Assembly (NCBI RefSeq): GCF_000379185.1
Contig: NZ_KB900703.1
Span: 1 to 64,000, forward strand
Direction of reading: 5' to 3'
DNA from: Capnocytophaga cynodegmi DSM 19736
GTDB lineage: Bacteria > Bacteroidota > Bacteroidia > Flavobacteriales > Flavobacteriaceae
Length of the DNA: 64,000 bases
Shown: in pieces, positions 53,776 through 62,827 of the stretch
How positions within the stretch are numbered: position 1 is the first letter of the stretch
How the letters are laid out: each line of letters opens with the position of its first letter
Made by a program: the position numbers and the translations under genes
Notes under the pieces: generated by a model
Database searches by the model: none
What the model saw: the letters and a program-made list of their open reading frames with translations, nothing else
Told to the model about the DNA's origin: nothing

Positions 53776-54546
53776 TTATCTACTTATATTCACTATTAAA
53801 GCTACCACAGCTACAAGCACTGAAATAGACGAAATTATTGTGGTTGTATTAGGTCCCACAACTGAAGAATTAACTCTCGTTTTATTTGGTTCTACATAAA
53901 CAATGTCATTTTGGTTTAAGTAGTAGTACTCGGAATTCATAAAATCTGTAGAAGTAATATCAATAGTTTTATAAACTCGTTGATTATCTTGCTCTCGTAT
54001 GATCAAAATGTTCTTTCTTTTGCCATAAATTGTCAAATCTCCAGCAAGGCTCAAAGCTTGAAGAAGTGTTATTCTCTCCGATTCTATAGTGTAGGTACCA
54101 GGTCGATTAACCTCGCCTTCTACTGTTATTTTGAAATTCAAAATTCTCAAATTGATTGTAGCGTCCGTTATATAAGGCTTTATAGCATTTGTAAGCAAAT
54201 CTACAGCTTCTTGCCTTGTTAGACCTCCCAACTTTATTTTCCCAATAGTTGGATAGTGGATGTATCCATCCTTATCTATCAAGTAAGTCTGTAACATCGA
54301 CTGTGATACTCTTACTCCTGAAGAAGGCTGAAATCCTACTAACCCTTTGTTAAACTCACTAAGTAATTCTTCACTTTTGGAGTTCACTATGATACTCAAC
54401 AAATCATCTGGCTGAAGTCTTGAAACATAGGATTTCAATGTCTCCACCTTGTTATTCTTAGCATTGGTAAAGTAAGCTACCTTATCCCTTGATGCACAAG
54501 AAAACAACATCAAACTTACACAAAATAAAATTAATACTCTTTTCAT
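53776..54546 (-). CDS. Wza-like polysaccharide export lipoprotein
   Basis: A 256-residue outer-membrane lipoprotein (lipobox LFSCASRD, C17) of the BexD/CtrA/VexA family, forming the exit channel for a surface polysaccharide. The Poly_export domain (LQPDDLLSIIV, DGYIHYPTIGKIKLGG) and the SLBB domain (VTVEGEVNRPGTY) are both present. A C-terminal hydrophobic helix is seen at 232-252. The family is often longer; this is the compact form. First gene of the Wza-Wzc pair with a consensus promoter upstream. Confidence 0.93.
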   Translation of the reverse strand: MKRVLILFCVSLMLFSCASRDKVAYFTNAKNNKVETLKSYVSRLQPDDLLSIIVNSKSEELLSEFNKGLVGFQPSSGVRVSQSMLQTYLIDKDGYIHYPTIGKIKLGGLTRQEAVDLLTNAIKPYITDATINLRILNFKITVEGEVNRPGTYTIESERITLLQALSLAGDLTIYGKRKNILIIREQDNQRVYKTIDITSTDFMNSEYYYLNQNDIVYVEPNKTRVNSSVVGPNTTTIISSISVLVAVVALIVNISR

Positions 54547-54644
54547 TATTTAGTTTTTATTTATAACAACTTTTAAACTTGAACTTTTTGCGCGTATTCA
54601 CTCCTTTTCTAAAATGCTACATTTTTGGTTAGAATAATCAACGC

Positions 54645-54675
54645 CAAAAGTATAATATCAGCGTTAATTTTCCAA
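54645..54675 (-). promoter_or_regulatory. promoter of the Wza-Wzc operon
   Basis: On the minus strand, TTG (54675-54673) and TACTTTTG (54652-54645) are 20 bases apart, which leaves a leader of about 90 bases. Confidence 0.65.
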
Positions 54676-54730
54676 GTTTAAAATAATTCCTAACAAATAT
54701 TTAACATACAAACATTATGTCAACAAACAG

Positions 54731-55126
54731 CTAGTCTAAAAGAAATTTCCTAACCTGTTCAGCTATTTTGTTAAATTCGGCATCTGTAAGCTTTACTTTT
54801 TCGTTAAAAGTCATCTCTTCCATCCTATTGATAGGAATCAGATGTACGTGAACGTGAGGCACTTCCAATCCTACGACCGCTACTCCTACTCTATTACAAG
54901 AAATAGCCTTTTCTAATGCTTTAGCTATCTTTTTAGAGAAAATCATCAACTTCAAGTACAGCTCATCTTCCAAATCAAAAATTTTATCCACTTCTTTTTT
55001 GGGAACACAAAGTGTGTGTCCTTTGGCATTCGGATTAATATCCAAAAAGGCTATAAAATCGTCATCTTCTGCAATTTTGTAGCACGGAATTTCTCCATTT
55101 ATGATTTTTGTAAAAATTGTTGCCAT
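54731..55126 (-). CDS. HIT-family nucleotide-binding protein
   Basis: A 131-residue histidine-triad protein with the motif HVHVHLIP near residues 93-100. The family hydrolyses adenosine phosphoramidates or related nucleotides. It has the normal fold elements (CVPKKEVDKIFDLED). It starts seven bases after the greA stop, so they are probably one operon, an arrangement also seen in other flavobacteria. Confidence 0.93.
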   Translation of the reverse strand: MATIFTKIINGEIPCYKIAEDDDFIAFLDINPNAKGHTLCVPKKEVDKIFDLEDELYLKLMIFSKKIAKALEKAISCNRVGVAVVGLEVPHVHVHLIPINRMEEMTFNEKVKLTDAEFNKIAEQVRKFLLD

Positions 55127-55133
55127 AAGCCTT

Positions 55134-55607
55134 CTATCTGGTAATTTCTAAAATTTCCATTTTTAAAACTCCGTTGGGAACATTTATTTCTGCTATTTCC
55201 CCAACAGATTTACCCAATAGGCCTTTGCCAATAGGAGAACTTACAGAAATTTTTCCTGACTTTAAGTCAGCTTCACTTTCAGCAACCAAAGTATATGTCA
55301 TTTGCATATTATTATTCAAGTTTTTTATCTTAACCGTTGAAAGCACCAACACTTTTGAAGTATCAAGTTGTGATTCATCAATCAGTCTGGCATTTGCTAA
55401 CAGTGTTTCCAACTTAGCTATTTTCATCTCCAAAAGTCCTTGAGCCTCTTTGGCTGCATCATATTCGGCATTTTCAGATAAATCTCCTTTATCTCTTGCT
55501 TCAGCGATAGCTTGCGAAGCCTTAGGGCGCTCAACATCTTTTAGTTGATTAAGTTCTTCTCTCAACTTTTTTAAACCATCAGCGGTGTAATACGATACGT
55601 TACTCAT
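55134..55607 (-). CDS. greA: transcription elongation factor GreA
   Basis: A 157-residue factor that rescues backtracked RNA polymerase by stimulating transcript cleavage. The N-terminal coiled coil (MSNVSYYTADGLKKLREEL, then ARDKGDLSENAEYDAAKE with the acidic tip) and the C-terminal FKBP-like domain (ISVSSPIGKGLLGKSVGE) are complete. The ATG at 55607 is right; the longer frame from 55724 would read through the promoter and leader. A terminator-like hairpin lies between promoter and gene, as in E. coli greA. Confidence 0.96.
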   Translation of the reverse strand: MSNVSYYTADGLKKLREELNQLKDVERPKASQAIAEARDKGDLSENAEYDAAKEAQGLLEMKIAKLETLLANARLIDESQLDTSKVLVLSTVKIKNLNNNMQMTYTLVAESEADLKSGKISVSSPIGKGLLGKSVGEIAEINVPNGVLKMEILEITR

Positions 55608-55634
55608 AATTCCTTTATTTTTAAAAAAACGAAA

Positions 55635-55658
55635 AATCCTCAAAGCGTTTTGAGGATT
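55635..55658 (-). promoter_or_regulatory. terminator-like leader hairpin of greA
   Basis: In the minus-strand direction, AATCCTCAAA and TTTGAGGATT form a ten-base stem around a four-base loop, followed by TTTTCGTTTTTTT. It sits between the promoter and greA, starting near the expected transcription start, so early termination could yield a roughly 40-base RNA. Confidence 0.65.
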
Positions 55659-55664
55659 CGGGGA

Positions 55665-55693
55665 CAAAGATACGAAAAATAAGTTGAAAGCAA
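55665..55693 (-). promoter_or_regulatory. promoter of greA-HIT
   Basis: On the minus strand, TTG (55693-55691) and TATCTTTG (55672-55665) are 18 bases apart. Confidence 0.65.
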
Positions 55694-55811
55694 AATACAA
55701 AAGTCTAATTTTTAAATTAAGCACCCAGAATTTGCAATAAATTGATAATAAATATTTTATTTATTTGTAGAAAATACAAAACTTTACCAGCAATTCTATG
55801 GCAACGTCACA

Positions 55812-55868
55812 AAAAAAGAACTCGTTACAAAACTCTTGAAAAGTGAAAAATAAGTTTTGTAACGAATT
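55812..55868 (-). terminator. terminator of the SusC-SusD-TlpA operon
   Basis: TCGTTACAAAACT (55822-55834) and AGTTTTGTAACGA (55853-55865) pair perfectly. In the minus-strand direction a T7 run follows. It begins 25 bases after the TlpA stop. Confidence 0.88.
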
Positions 55869-55892
55869 CAAAAAAACTTCTAAATAACTAAA

Positions 55893-57323
55893 CTATAAGT
55901 ACTTATTTAGTTGGTCGAATAAATCTTGTTTATCACTAGGACGTTTGGCGGATTTCTCTTTAATTTTACCATCTTTCCCAACTATGATATAGTGAGGAAT
56001 TGCCTTAACAAACTCGCCCAATTCCTTTTGAAGTGATTCACTGGCTCTGATATGAATACCTTCCAATTTCAGATTTTTAATCATTGTTTTCCATTGATTA
56101 TCAGCACTATTTTTATCAATCGAGAGATAAACAGGAATCACGCCCATTGTTTCCAAAGTGGGATGATTTTCCTTAGAATATTGTAATTCTTTACGGCAAG
56201 GCACACACCAAGTCGCCCAAATATCAATGTAAAGTACTTTTCCTTGATATTTTGCAAAAAGTTCATCTAAAGAGTTGATGTTTTGATAGTTTTCTACAAA
56301 ATTCACAGAAAAACCTTTCTCACTACTGTGATATTCAACAACCTTCTTTAAATAAGGAATAAGCAAATCCGTGAGTTTACTCCTCGGAAATTGTGTTTTA
56401 AATTCTTCGAAATTGGCAATCCATTCTTTTTCAAAATTTCCCTGCATCAGCCCTTCGTACATTGTATTTGCCCAAGCATACTCAACTAAATTTTGTGGTA
56501 AATTTGCTCGGAAAAAATCAATTTCACGAATGAAATAAGGCTTTTCAGATGATTCAAACTGCAAAGTTCCTGTATTTTTAATATCTTGTAGCATTCTGTA
56601 ACGCGAAAGAAAGGCAGTTTGCCCATCATACGCCGATAAATCGGGGTTTTGAAAGGCTTTTTCGTAAATTTCTTCCCAAGAATTCAAATATACATCAGCA
56701 AATTCCTTATTTTTTTCGGGAGTTTGCTCATAAAAAAGTCGGAATGTGAAGAAAAAATCAGCAGATTGCAAGTCAGCTACTTTCAATGCTACCAGATTTT
56801 TCAACTTTTCATAAGCCACTTCAGAAAGTTGCAATTCTTCACGAGCTTTATCCAGAATTTCTTTTCTTCGCTGCAATAATTCAGAATAATACTTTACTTT
56901 ACTCTCCAAGTTCGTGTGCTTTTCCACATCTACTGTGCTGCGAACATCAGCAAACAATTCCAAATCATTGAACAATTGAAACATCTTTTGATTATCAGAG
57001 TCGTAAGTAACTTCTTCGCCCTGAAAATCCACAACATATTGTTCTTGCTTATCTATAAACAAGTAGGCTGGAATAAAGTGATTGTGTAAAAAAACCATTC
57101 CTGCTGTTCCCTCAGGAATTTCAACAGAATAACTTCCGTCTTTTTTAATGTTGATTTGCTGATTATTCCCTGCAAAATATTTCCCGTCAATAGGCAAATT
57201 AACCGACAAATTATTATTGGCTTCTCCTGAAACTTTTCCCGAAAGTAAATTACCTTTTTTATCTGGCGTACCACAGCTAATTACCATAGTAAAAGCCAAA
57301 AGTATGCTTATTTTTTTCATCAC
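55893..57323 (-). CDS. TlpA-like thioredoxin lipoprotein
   Basis: A 476-residue lipoprotein (C17 after VIS) with a C-terminal thioredoxin domain. The redox site WCVPC lies near residues 370-374 with the preceding DIWATW. An N-terminal DUF4369-like beta region (about 25-120) and a helical middle precede it. Such proteins reduce disulfides or help maturation of exported proteins. It is third in the SusC-SusD operon, five bases after susD, as often found in Bacteroidota. The stop is followed by a terminator. Confidence 0.9.
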   Translation of the reverse strand: MMKKISILLAFTMVISCGTPDKKGNLLSGKVSGEANNNLSVNLPIDGKYFAGNNQQINIKKDGSYSVEIPEGTAGMVFLHNHFIPAYLFIDKQEQYVVDFQGEEVTYDSDNQKMFQLFNDLELFADVRSTVDVEKHTNLESKVKYYSELLQRRKEILDKAREELQLSEVAYEKLKNLVALKVADLQSADFFFTFRLFYEQTPEKNKEFADVYLNSWEEIYEKAFQNPDLSAYDGQTAFLSRYRMLQDIKNTGTLQFESSEKPYFIREIDFFRANLPQNLVEYAWANTMYEGLMQGNFEKEWIANFEEFKTQFPRSKLTDLLIPYLKKVVEYHSSEKGFSVNFVENYQNINSLDELFAKYQGKVLYIDIWATWCVPCRKELQYSKENHPTLETMGVIPVYLSIDKNSADNQWKTMIKNLKLEGIHIRASESLQKELGEFVKAIPHYIIVGKDGKIKEKSAKRPSDKQDLFDQLNKYL

Positions 57324-57328
57324 ATAAA

Positions 57329-58678
57329 TTAATTATTCTTCCAAGAAGGGTTGAATTTCATTACTTGTGCAGGAATAGGTAGCACCAACTTGCCTGAATT
57401 TGGTTCAGCTTTGTAAGTTTCTCCCTGAAATTCCTTTACAAGCGTGGTTGCAAAATCAGGCTCCAAATTCATTCGCTTCACATCAAACAAGCGTAAATGC
57501 GATTGGAAAGTTTCTCGTCTTCGTTCCTCCAAACAGAATTTTATCAAATCTTTATCTGACGAAAAATCAGCAGATTGCAAAGGTGTGTAATTTTTGAGGC
57601 GTTTTTCGCGTAACGTATTCAAATCGGCGATTGCCAAATCTTTTTTACCCAAACGAGCATAACATTCAGCACGAGTTATGTACATTTCACCCACAGAAGG
57701 AGCCGCATTGGGTGTAACTTGGTAGGATATTCTTCCCTCACCATAGTTTGGATCAACCTCATAGAACTTGTAATAACGGGCATCGTCCGTAGTGCTTAAA
57801 ACAGTTTTCAAATTATTAGATAAACTACCTCCATAACCTGCAGTTGCACCAAAATAGCGAATGGAATATTGTTCAAAGCTATAAGCTTCTTCCATTTTTG
57901 TTTCATCAAAATTTACATAATCCTGCAACGTAACATTAGAAATTCCTATTGCTTTATTAGCATATTCTAAAGAATTTTGATAATCTCCCTTATAAAGATA
58001 CACTCTTGATAACAACGCGTAGCCTGAACCTATATTCGGACGAATATGCGCTTTTGATTTAGCAGGAAGATATTCTAACGATTTTTCTAAATCATTGATA
58101 ATAAAATCATAAACCTCTTTAACTGTTGCTCTTGGTAAATTATATTGTGTTACATCAGCCTTAGTAACTATGGGAACAGAAAAATCTCTATCAGCTGAAG
58201 ATGAATAGGCTTTAGCAAAAATGTTTGCCAAGAAAAAGTAGTCCAATGCTCTGTTGTAATAGGCTTCGGCTTGTATTTTAAATTTATCTTCTTCCTTGAA
58301 ACTCAGTGAAGGATCTGATTGTATTACCTCATTGATGATTTTATTGTTGATATAGATATTACTATACGATGTGTTCCAAGCCAAAACAGGGTAGGTTATG
58401 TTATAGAACCGAAAATCGCCCCACGAATACAACTGAAAATCTTGGTTATCTGGACTTTTTACATCTATCGCCTGTGACGAATTGAAAGTATAAAGATTAA
58501 AATCATCAGCTGTAAGTGCCAGAACATCTTCATTAGAAGTGCTATGTATTCCATTAAGGAGCAAATCGTATTCTTCCACCGTACGAGGAATAACGGAGCC
58601 TTTTGGTTCAATATCCAAATATTTATCACAGGAAACAATGGCTCCTGCCAGTATGCTTAAAAAATATAACTTTTTCAT
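57329..58678 (-). CDS. SusD/RagB-family nutrient-binding lipoprotein
   Basis: A 449-residue outer-membrane lipoprotein (C17 after IVS) that caps the SusC channel and binds ligand. The N-terminal YLDIEPKGSVIP and the TPR-like RALDYFFLANIFAKAY segment (about 145-160) are typical, as is the C-terminal VLPIPAQVMKFNP. The length is slightly short for the family. It starts 11 bases after the SusC stop. The ligand cannot be told from sequence. Confidence 0.92.
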   Translation of the reverse strand: MKKLYFLSILAGAIVSCDKYLDIEPKGSVIPRTVEEYDLLLNGIHSTSNEDVLALTADDFNLYTFNSSQAIDVKSPDNQDFQLYSWGDFRFYNITYPVLAWNTSYSNIYINNKIINEVIQSDPSLSFKEEDKFKIQAEAYYNRALDYFFLANIFAKAYSSSADRDFSVPIVTKADVTQYNLPRATVKEVYDFIINDLEKSLEYLPAKSKAHIRPNIGSGYALLSRVYLYKGDYQNSLEYANKAIGISNVTLQDYVNFDETKMEEAYSFEQYSIRYFGATAGYGGSLSNNLKTVLSTTDDARYYKFYEVDPNYGEGRISYQVTPNAAPSVGEMYITRAECYARLGKKDLAIADLNTLREKRLKNYTPLQSADFSSDKDLIKFCLEERRRETFQSHLRLFDVKRMNLEPDFATTLVKEFQGETYKAEPNSGKLVLPIPAQVMKFNPSWKNN

Positions 58679-58689
58679 TTCTTCAAGAT

Positions 58690-61600
58690 TTAAAAGATTA
58701 GATTAATCCCCATCGTGTAGGTTTTGGGCAGTCGAGGAGTTCTGATTCCTAACCCTTGTGTTTCAGGATCGATACCTTCTTTATTTTTAGTCCACAACCA
58801 CAAATTTCCTGCTCTCATATTTACTGTCAATTCTTTGACTTTAAGCCCACCTAAGAGACTGGTTGGTAAGGTATAACTTAAAACTACATCCCTTAATCGG
58901 ATAAAATCAGCAGGTAACACATTCTTAGTTGAACCACTAATGATGCTACTATATAATGCCGAATTAAGCTTAGGAATATCAGTAAAAGACTCATCACCAG
59001 GTTTTTGCCAAACTCTTTCAGTATCTTTATGCATTAGTGAAACTCCATTTTGAATTGGAGAACCATTATAGCTATCTTTGAGCATAACGTGTCCTCCTTG
59101 ATACACAAATAAAAATGAAAGTCCCACCCCCTTGTATGTAAAATTGTTATTCATTGAAGCTGCGTACTTAGGTATTACTGTTCCCACAGCTTTCAAGTCA
59201 TCATAATTGAAAAGTTTGGGAGTACTATAGCTATACTCTACTTTTACTAGACTACCATCTGCCTTACGGATTTGACCTTCTCCAGTATCACTAACCCCAG
59301 CATACTCAAATACATACAAAGAGTTAGGTTCGTTACCTTTCATATTGTGTACTTTTCCGGAAAAATTGTGTGGTCTTCCTGTACTGGTATCAAAACTTGC
59401 TTCAGTAATCTTTGATTTATTATATCTGAAGAAGAGTTGAGTTTCCCAAAGTACATCTGGTGTACGAATATTTCGGGAAGTGAGCATTACTTCATACCCA
59501 TTGTTGATTAAAGAGGCATCATTGCGATAAACAAAATCAGCACCAAAAGTGGGATCTGAATCTATTTTTGCCAAAGCATCTGTTGTCTTTTTACGATAAT
59601 AGTCCAATACTAATTCTAAACGATTGTTGAAAAAAGACAAATCCGCTCCAAAATTGGCAGTTTCTGACCTTTCCCATCTTAAATTGTTGATTCTATAGTT
59701 TGTAATATTTAAAGCAAGTATGTCTCCTGCTCGATACTCGAATCTCCTTTCTGCAATATCAAAAGGTCCGTATTTATTAGCGATATTTCCATTAACTCCA
59801 TAAGAAACACGTAAATCAAGTTTCATATTTTTATCCTTTAGGAAAGCCTCTTCTCCCAAACGCCAACGACCAGCCAACGACCAGAAAGGTTTATATCGAT
59901 ATTTAGGGTCTGTTCCAAAAAGATTAGATTGGTCGATACGTATGCTTCCAGAGAGTACGTATTTATCGGTGTATAAGTACGAAAAGTTAGAATATGCGGC
60001 AATATATCTGTTTTGAAATTCTTCAAAGCCCTCATCAAAACGAATACCACTGGCAATTCTTTTGTTAGGATGATAAACATTATTTATATCATCACGTAAG
60101 GTTTTATAATCGGTAGGTAAATACAAGTTTGACTTAGGGTCATATCCTAAACGATCTATTTGGGTTAGTTGTATTTTATCCTCCTGAGCTTCAGCCCCTG
60201 CGAGTAAATGTATGTTATGTTCACCAAATGTTCTATTAAATTCAAGTTGGGTGCGGAACAAATAATCAATAGATTCTCCACGAGTTTCTCTGAAACGAGC
60301 TCCGTAAGGAATTATCAAATCTCTGGCATTTCCACTGAATGACAATGGTGTGGTATTATTGATAAGACTTTTCATATACCAAGAGTCCGCAGCTGATGTG
60401 TTATTTGTGCTAAAGGCTTTCTTCCTCAATTGTCCTCCTATTTTAGCAACTAACCCTTCATTGAGTTCGATGTTTAAAAGTCCTTGAACGTGTGCTGTCC
60501 AATCGTTTTCTTTAGTTGTGTATTTACCAAAGTCAAGTGCTGGGTAATAGGTTTCATCTAAAAGCCCATTAGCTACTAATCTTTGAATTTCATAGGGATC
60601 TTTTCCACCAAAAAGCCCTCCAGAGTTTGTCCCTACATTTCCTCCAGGTTTAAAAACAGATAATGGATTTCCTTTTTCGTCAAAAAAGCGGTCATATGAA
60701 CCAATTTTAAAAATGTCGCTTCGTTCCAAACTTTTCTGTTGATCTTCTATGAGTTTGTAAGAATTATTGTTTGATGTTAAACTAGTTTGAAAATCTAAAT
60801 TCACTTTTGGACTAAATTTCAAATTAGAGATAAAATCAAATATAACTCTTTGGTTCTCATTATTTTTAACACCTTTCAAACTATGTGTGTAGTTCAATGA
60901 AGTTCGATATTTGAATGCTTCTGAACCACCTGATACTGATATGTTTTGTTGATTAGTAATTGGGCTTTGCAAATACAAACGCTCAATATCTTTCGTGTTA
61001 TCATACAAGCGAAGTTGAGCTATCTGCTCATCAAAATCTTGTTCGGTAATATACCCATATTTCTTTAATCCATAAAGATAATACACACGATTTGAATTTG
61101 CTGCATAGTATGAAGCATAAGGGCTATTCGCTTCAAAAAGTTTTTGATAATTTTGTACAAAATTGTGATTTTCCTTAGCATACTGATGCTGAATATCCAC
61201 CAATTTAGACGAAGAAACCCGATTCATAATATACCCCAAATCCATTTTATCTTCAAAAGTAAGATTGCTAGTATAACGCACTTGTGTTTTTCCTTCTTTA
61301 CCTTTTCGAGTTGTAATTACGATTACTCCGTTAGATGATTTTGCTCCATAAATAGAAGCCGAAGCAGCATCTTTAAGCAAGGTAATACTTTCTACCTCAT
61401 ACGGATTGATGTCTTCAAGTCTCCCGCCGTATTGAAATCCGTCCAAAACAATAAGCGGACGAGAATCTCCAGAGAGTGTAGAAACCCCACGAATGGAAAA
61501 TTCCTTAGAACCTGTCGGGTTATTCGGATTGTTGGACAAAACCAAAGAAGCCGAAAGCCCTTCTATTCCTGAAATAATATCGGGTGTTCCTCTTCGCTCA

Positions 61601-61977
61601 AAGTTTTTAATGTCAATTTTAGTATAGGAAGTAGCCACTTTAGTAGGGTCAACTGTCTGATAACCTGTAACAACCACCTCATCTATTTCCATCAAATCCT
61701 CTTCCATTACAACAGAGATAAAAGCTCCGTTTTTCATCACTTTTTTCTCCTGCATTTTGTAACCAATTGCCGAAAACACAAGCACATTTCCTTCTTTGGC
61801 TGACAACACAAAATTACCTTCAAAATCAGTAGAAACTCCTTTGCTAGTTCCTTTGATAACGACATTCACCCCTATAATGGGTACGCCCTGCTGGTCTTTT
61901 ACCACTCCTGTAACGTCTTTTTGTCCCCAAACCACAACGGTTAGTAAAACGAAAAATAATACAAGTCCTTTTTTCAT
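58690..61977 (-). CDS. SusC/RagA-family TonB-linked outer-membrane transporter
   Basis: A 1095-residue barrel that imports a large nutrient using TonB energy. After the signal peptide (ending near VVWG, residue 18) comes a carboxypeptidase-like domain (VTGVVKDQQGVPIIGVNV), then a TonB-box and plug region (EVVVTGYQTVDPTKVATS, SIRGVSTLSGDSRPLIVLDGF) and the barrel, ending in TYTMGINLIF. First gene of the SusC-SusD-TlpA operon with a good promoter upstream. No glycosidase or regulator gene adjoins, so the substrate could be peptide, metal complex or glycan. Confidence 0.95.
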   Translation of the reverse strand: MKKGLVLFFVLLTVVVWGQKDVTGVVKDQQGVPIIGVNVVIKGTSKGVSTDFEGNFVLSAKEGNVLVFSAIGYKMQEKKVMKNGAFISVVMEEDLMEIDEVVVTGYQTVDPTKVATSYTKIDIKNFERRGTPDIISGIEGLSASLVLSNNPNNPTGSKEFSIRGVSTLSGDSRPLIVLDGFQYGGRLEDINPYEVESITLLKDAASASIYGAKSSNGVIVITTRKGKEGKTQVRYTSNLTFEDKMDLGYIMNRVSSSKLVDIQHQYAKENHNFVQNYQKLFEANSPYASYYAANSNRVYYLYGLKKYGYITEQDFDEQIAQLRLYDNTKDIERLYLQSPITNQQNISVSGGSEAFKYRTSLNYTHSLKGVKNNENQRVIFDFISNLKFSPKVNLDFQTSLTSNNNSYKLIEDQQKSLERSDIFKIGSYDRFFDEKGNPLSVFKPGGNVGTNSGGLFGGKDPYEIQRLVANGLLDETYYPALDFGKYTTKENDWTAHVQGLLNIELNEGLVAKIGGQLRKKAFSTNNTSAADSWYMKSLINNTTPLSFSGNARDLIIPYGARFRETRGESIDYLFRTQLEFNRTFGEHNIHLLAGAEAQEDKIQLTQIDRLGYDPKSNLYLPTDYKTLRDDINNVYHPNKRIASGIRFDEGFEEFQNRYIAAYSNFSYLYTDKYVLSGSIRIDQSNLFGTDPKYRYKPFWSLAGRWRLGEEAFLKDKNMKLDLRVSYGVNGNIANKYGPFDIAERRFEYRAGDILALNITNYRINNLRWERSETANFGADLSFFNNRLELVLDYYRKKTTDALAKIDSDPTFGADFVYRNDASLINNGYEVMLTSRNIRTPDVLWETQLFFRYNKSKITEASFDTSTGRPHNFSGKVHNMKGNEPNSLYVFEYAGVSDTGEGQIRKADGSLVKVEYSYSTPKLFNYDDLKAVGTVIPKYAASMNNNFTYKGVGLSFLFVYQGGHVMLKDSYNGSPIQNGVSLMHKDTERVWQKPGDESFTDIPKLNSALYSSIISGSTKNVLPADFIRLRDVVLSYTLPTSLLGGLKVKELTVNMRAGNLWLWTKNKEGIDPETQGLGIRTPRLPKTYTMGINLIF

Positions 61978-62091
61978 ACGAAGCCAGTTTTTATGTTAAA
62001 AAAATAATGATATGCTACACTTTTCTGGAAATAGATATTTATTCAATAAATTTTTATCATTTATAAAAATAAATTCAATAAATATTACCGA

Positions 62092-62122
62092 CAAATATAA
62101 CATAAAATAATAAAAAAAGCAA
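62092..62122 (-). promoter_or_regulatory. promoter of the SusC operon
   Basis: On the minus strand, TTG (62122-62120) and TATATTTG (62099-62092) are 20 bases apart. The leader is about 110 bases. Confidence 0.65.
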
Positions 62123-62242
62123 ATAATTTAGCTTTTAATTGAATTTTTTATATTATCATTTATTTTTAAAATCAATAGAAGTATGCACTATTATGCCTGT
62201 GCAATATTGGTAACCCTATGTAGAACTACTTTTGGACGTCTT

Positions 62243-62719
62243 TTAAAATTTTACAGCGAATCCAATTCCCATTCCGTTGGAAATTAAATTAAATTCAGGA
62301 TGAAATCTGTATGAACTATCTTTATTTAAAGAAGAATTGTATATCTCGACAGCCTGTTTTGAATATTTATTTACATTTGAATTTAGTTTGATTGCAATCC
62401 CTGTTAATCCAGCTCCTATTCCTGCCACAATCCAATTCGGTTTGCCTCCTGAGATTAATTTACCTAAATTCCAACCAATCAAACCACCTCCCCCAATAGA
62501 AACAGGTATAGCTATGTTATTGTTTTGTCTGGCTTTTTTCATAATTAGTAAAGCTTCCTGATTGTTTTCCATCAATGTAATTACATCTTTCATATACAGA
62601 CGCTTTCCATCTTGGTAAAATCTATTTTCACCAAATACTTTCTTAATTTCAATCTGCTGAGAATATGAAAAAGATAATGAGGTAAATGCAATGAGCAATA
62701 CTAAAAACATTCTATTCAT
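62243..62719 (-). CDS. secreted protein of unknown function
   Basis: A 158-residue protein with a signal peptide ending near residue 20 (SFSYSQ). A glycine-rich hydrophobic segment (about 74-110, IPVSIGGGGLIGWNLG, IVAGIGAGLTGIAIKL) may form one or two membrane hairpins. The N-terminal IEIKKVFGENRFYQDGKRL is charged. The protein ends with FAVKF, like small outer-membrane proteins. I recognise no domain. It is a single gene between the SusC operon promoter and the lipoprotein gene at 62828. Confidence 0.6.
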   Translation of the reverse strand: MNRMFLVLLIAFTSLSFSYSQQIEIKKVFGENRFYQDGKRLYMKDVITLMENNQEALLIMKKARQNNNIAIPVSIGGGGLIGWNLGKLISGGKPNWIVAGIGAGLTGIAIKLNSNVNKYSKQAVEIYNSSLNKDSSYRFHPEFNLISNGMGIGFAVKF

Positions 62720-62827
62720 AATATATTAATTTTATGGTTAATTTATTTTAAAAATAGTATTTCTGTTTATCAAACGAAGAAACTAAAAATTAGTTTACCT
62801 TATTTGACAAACAGAAATACCCTAAAT

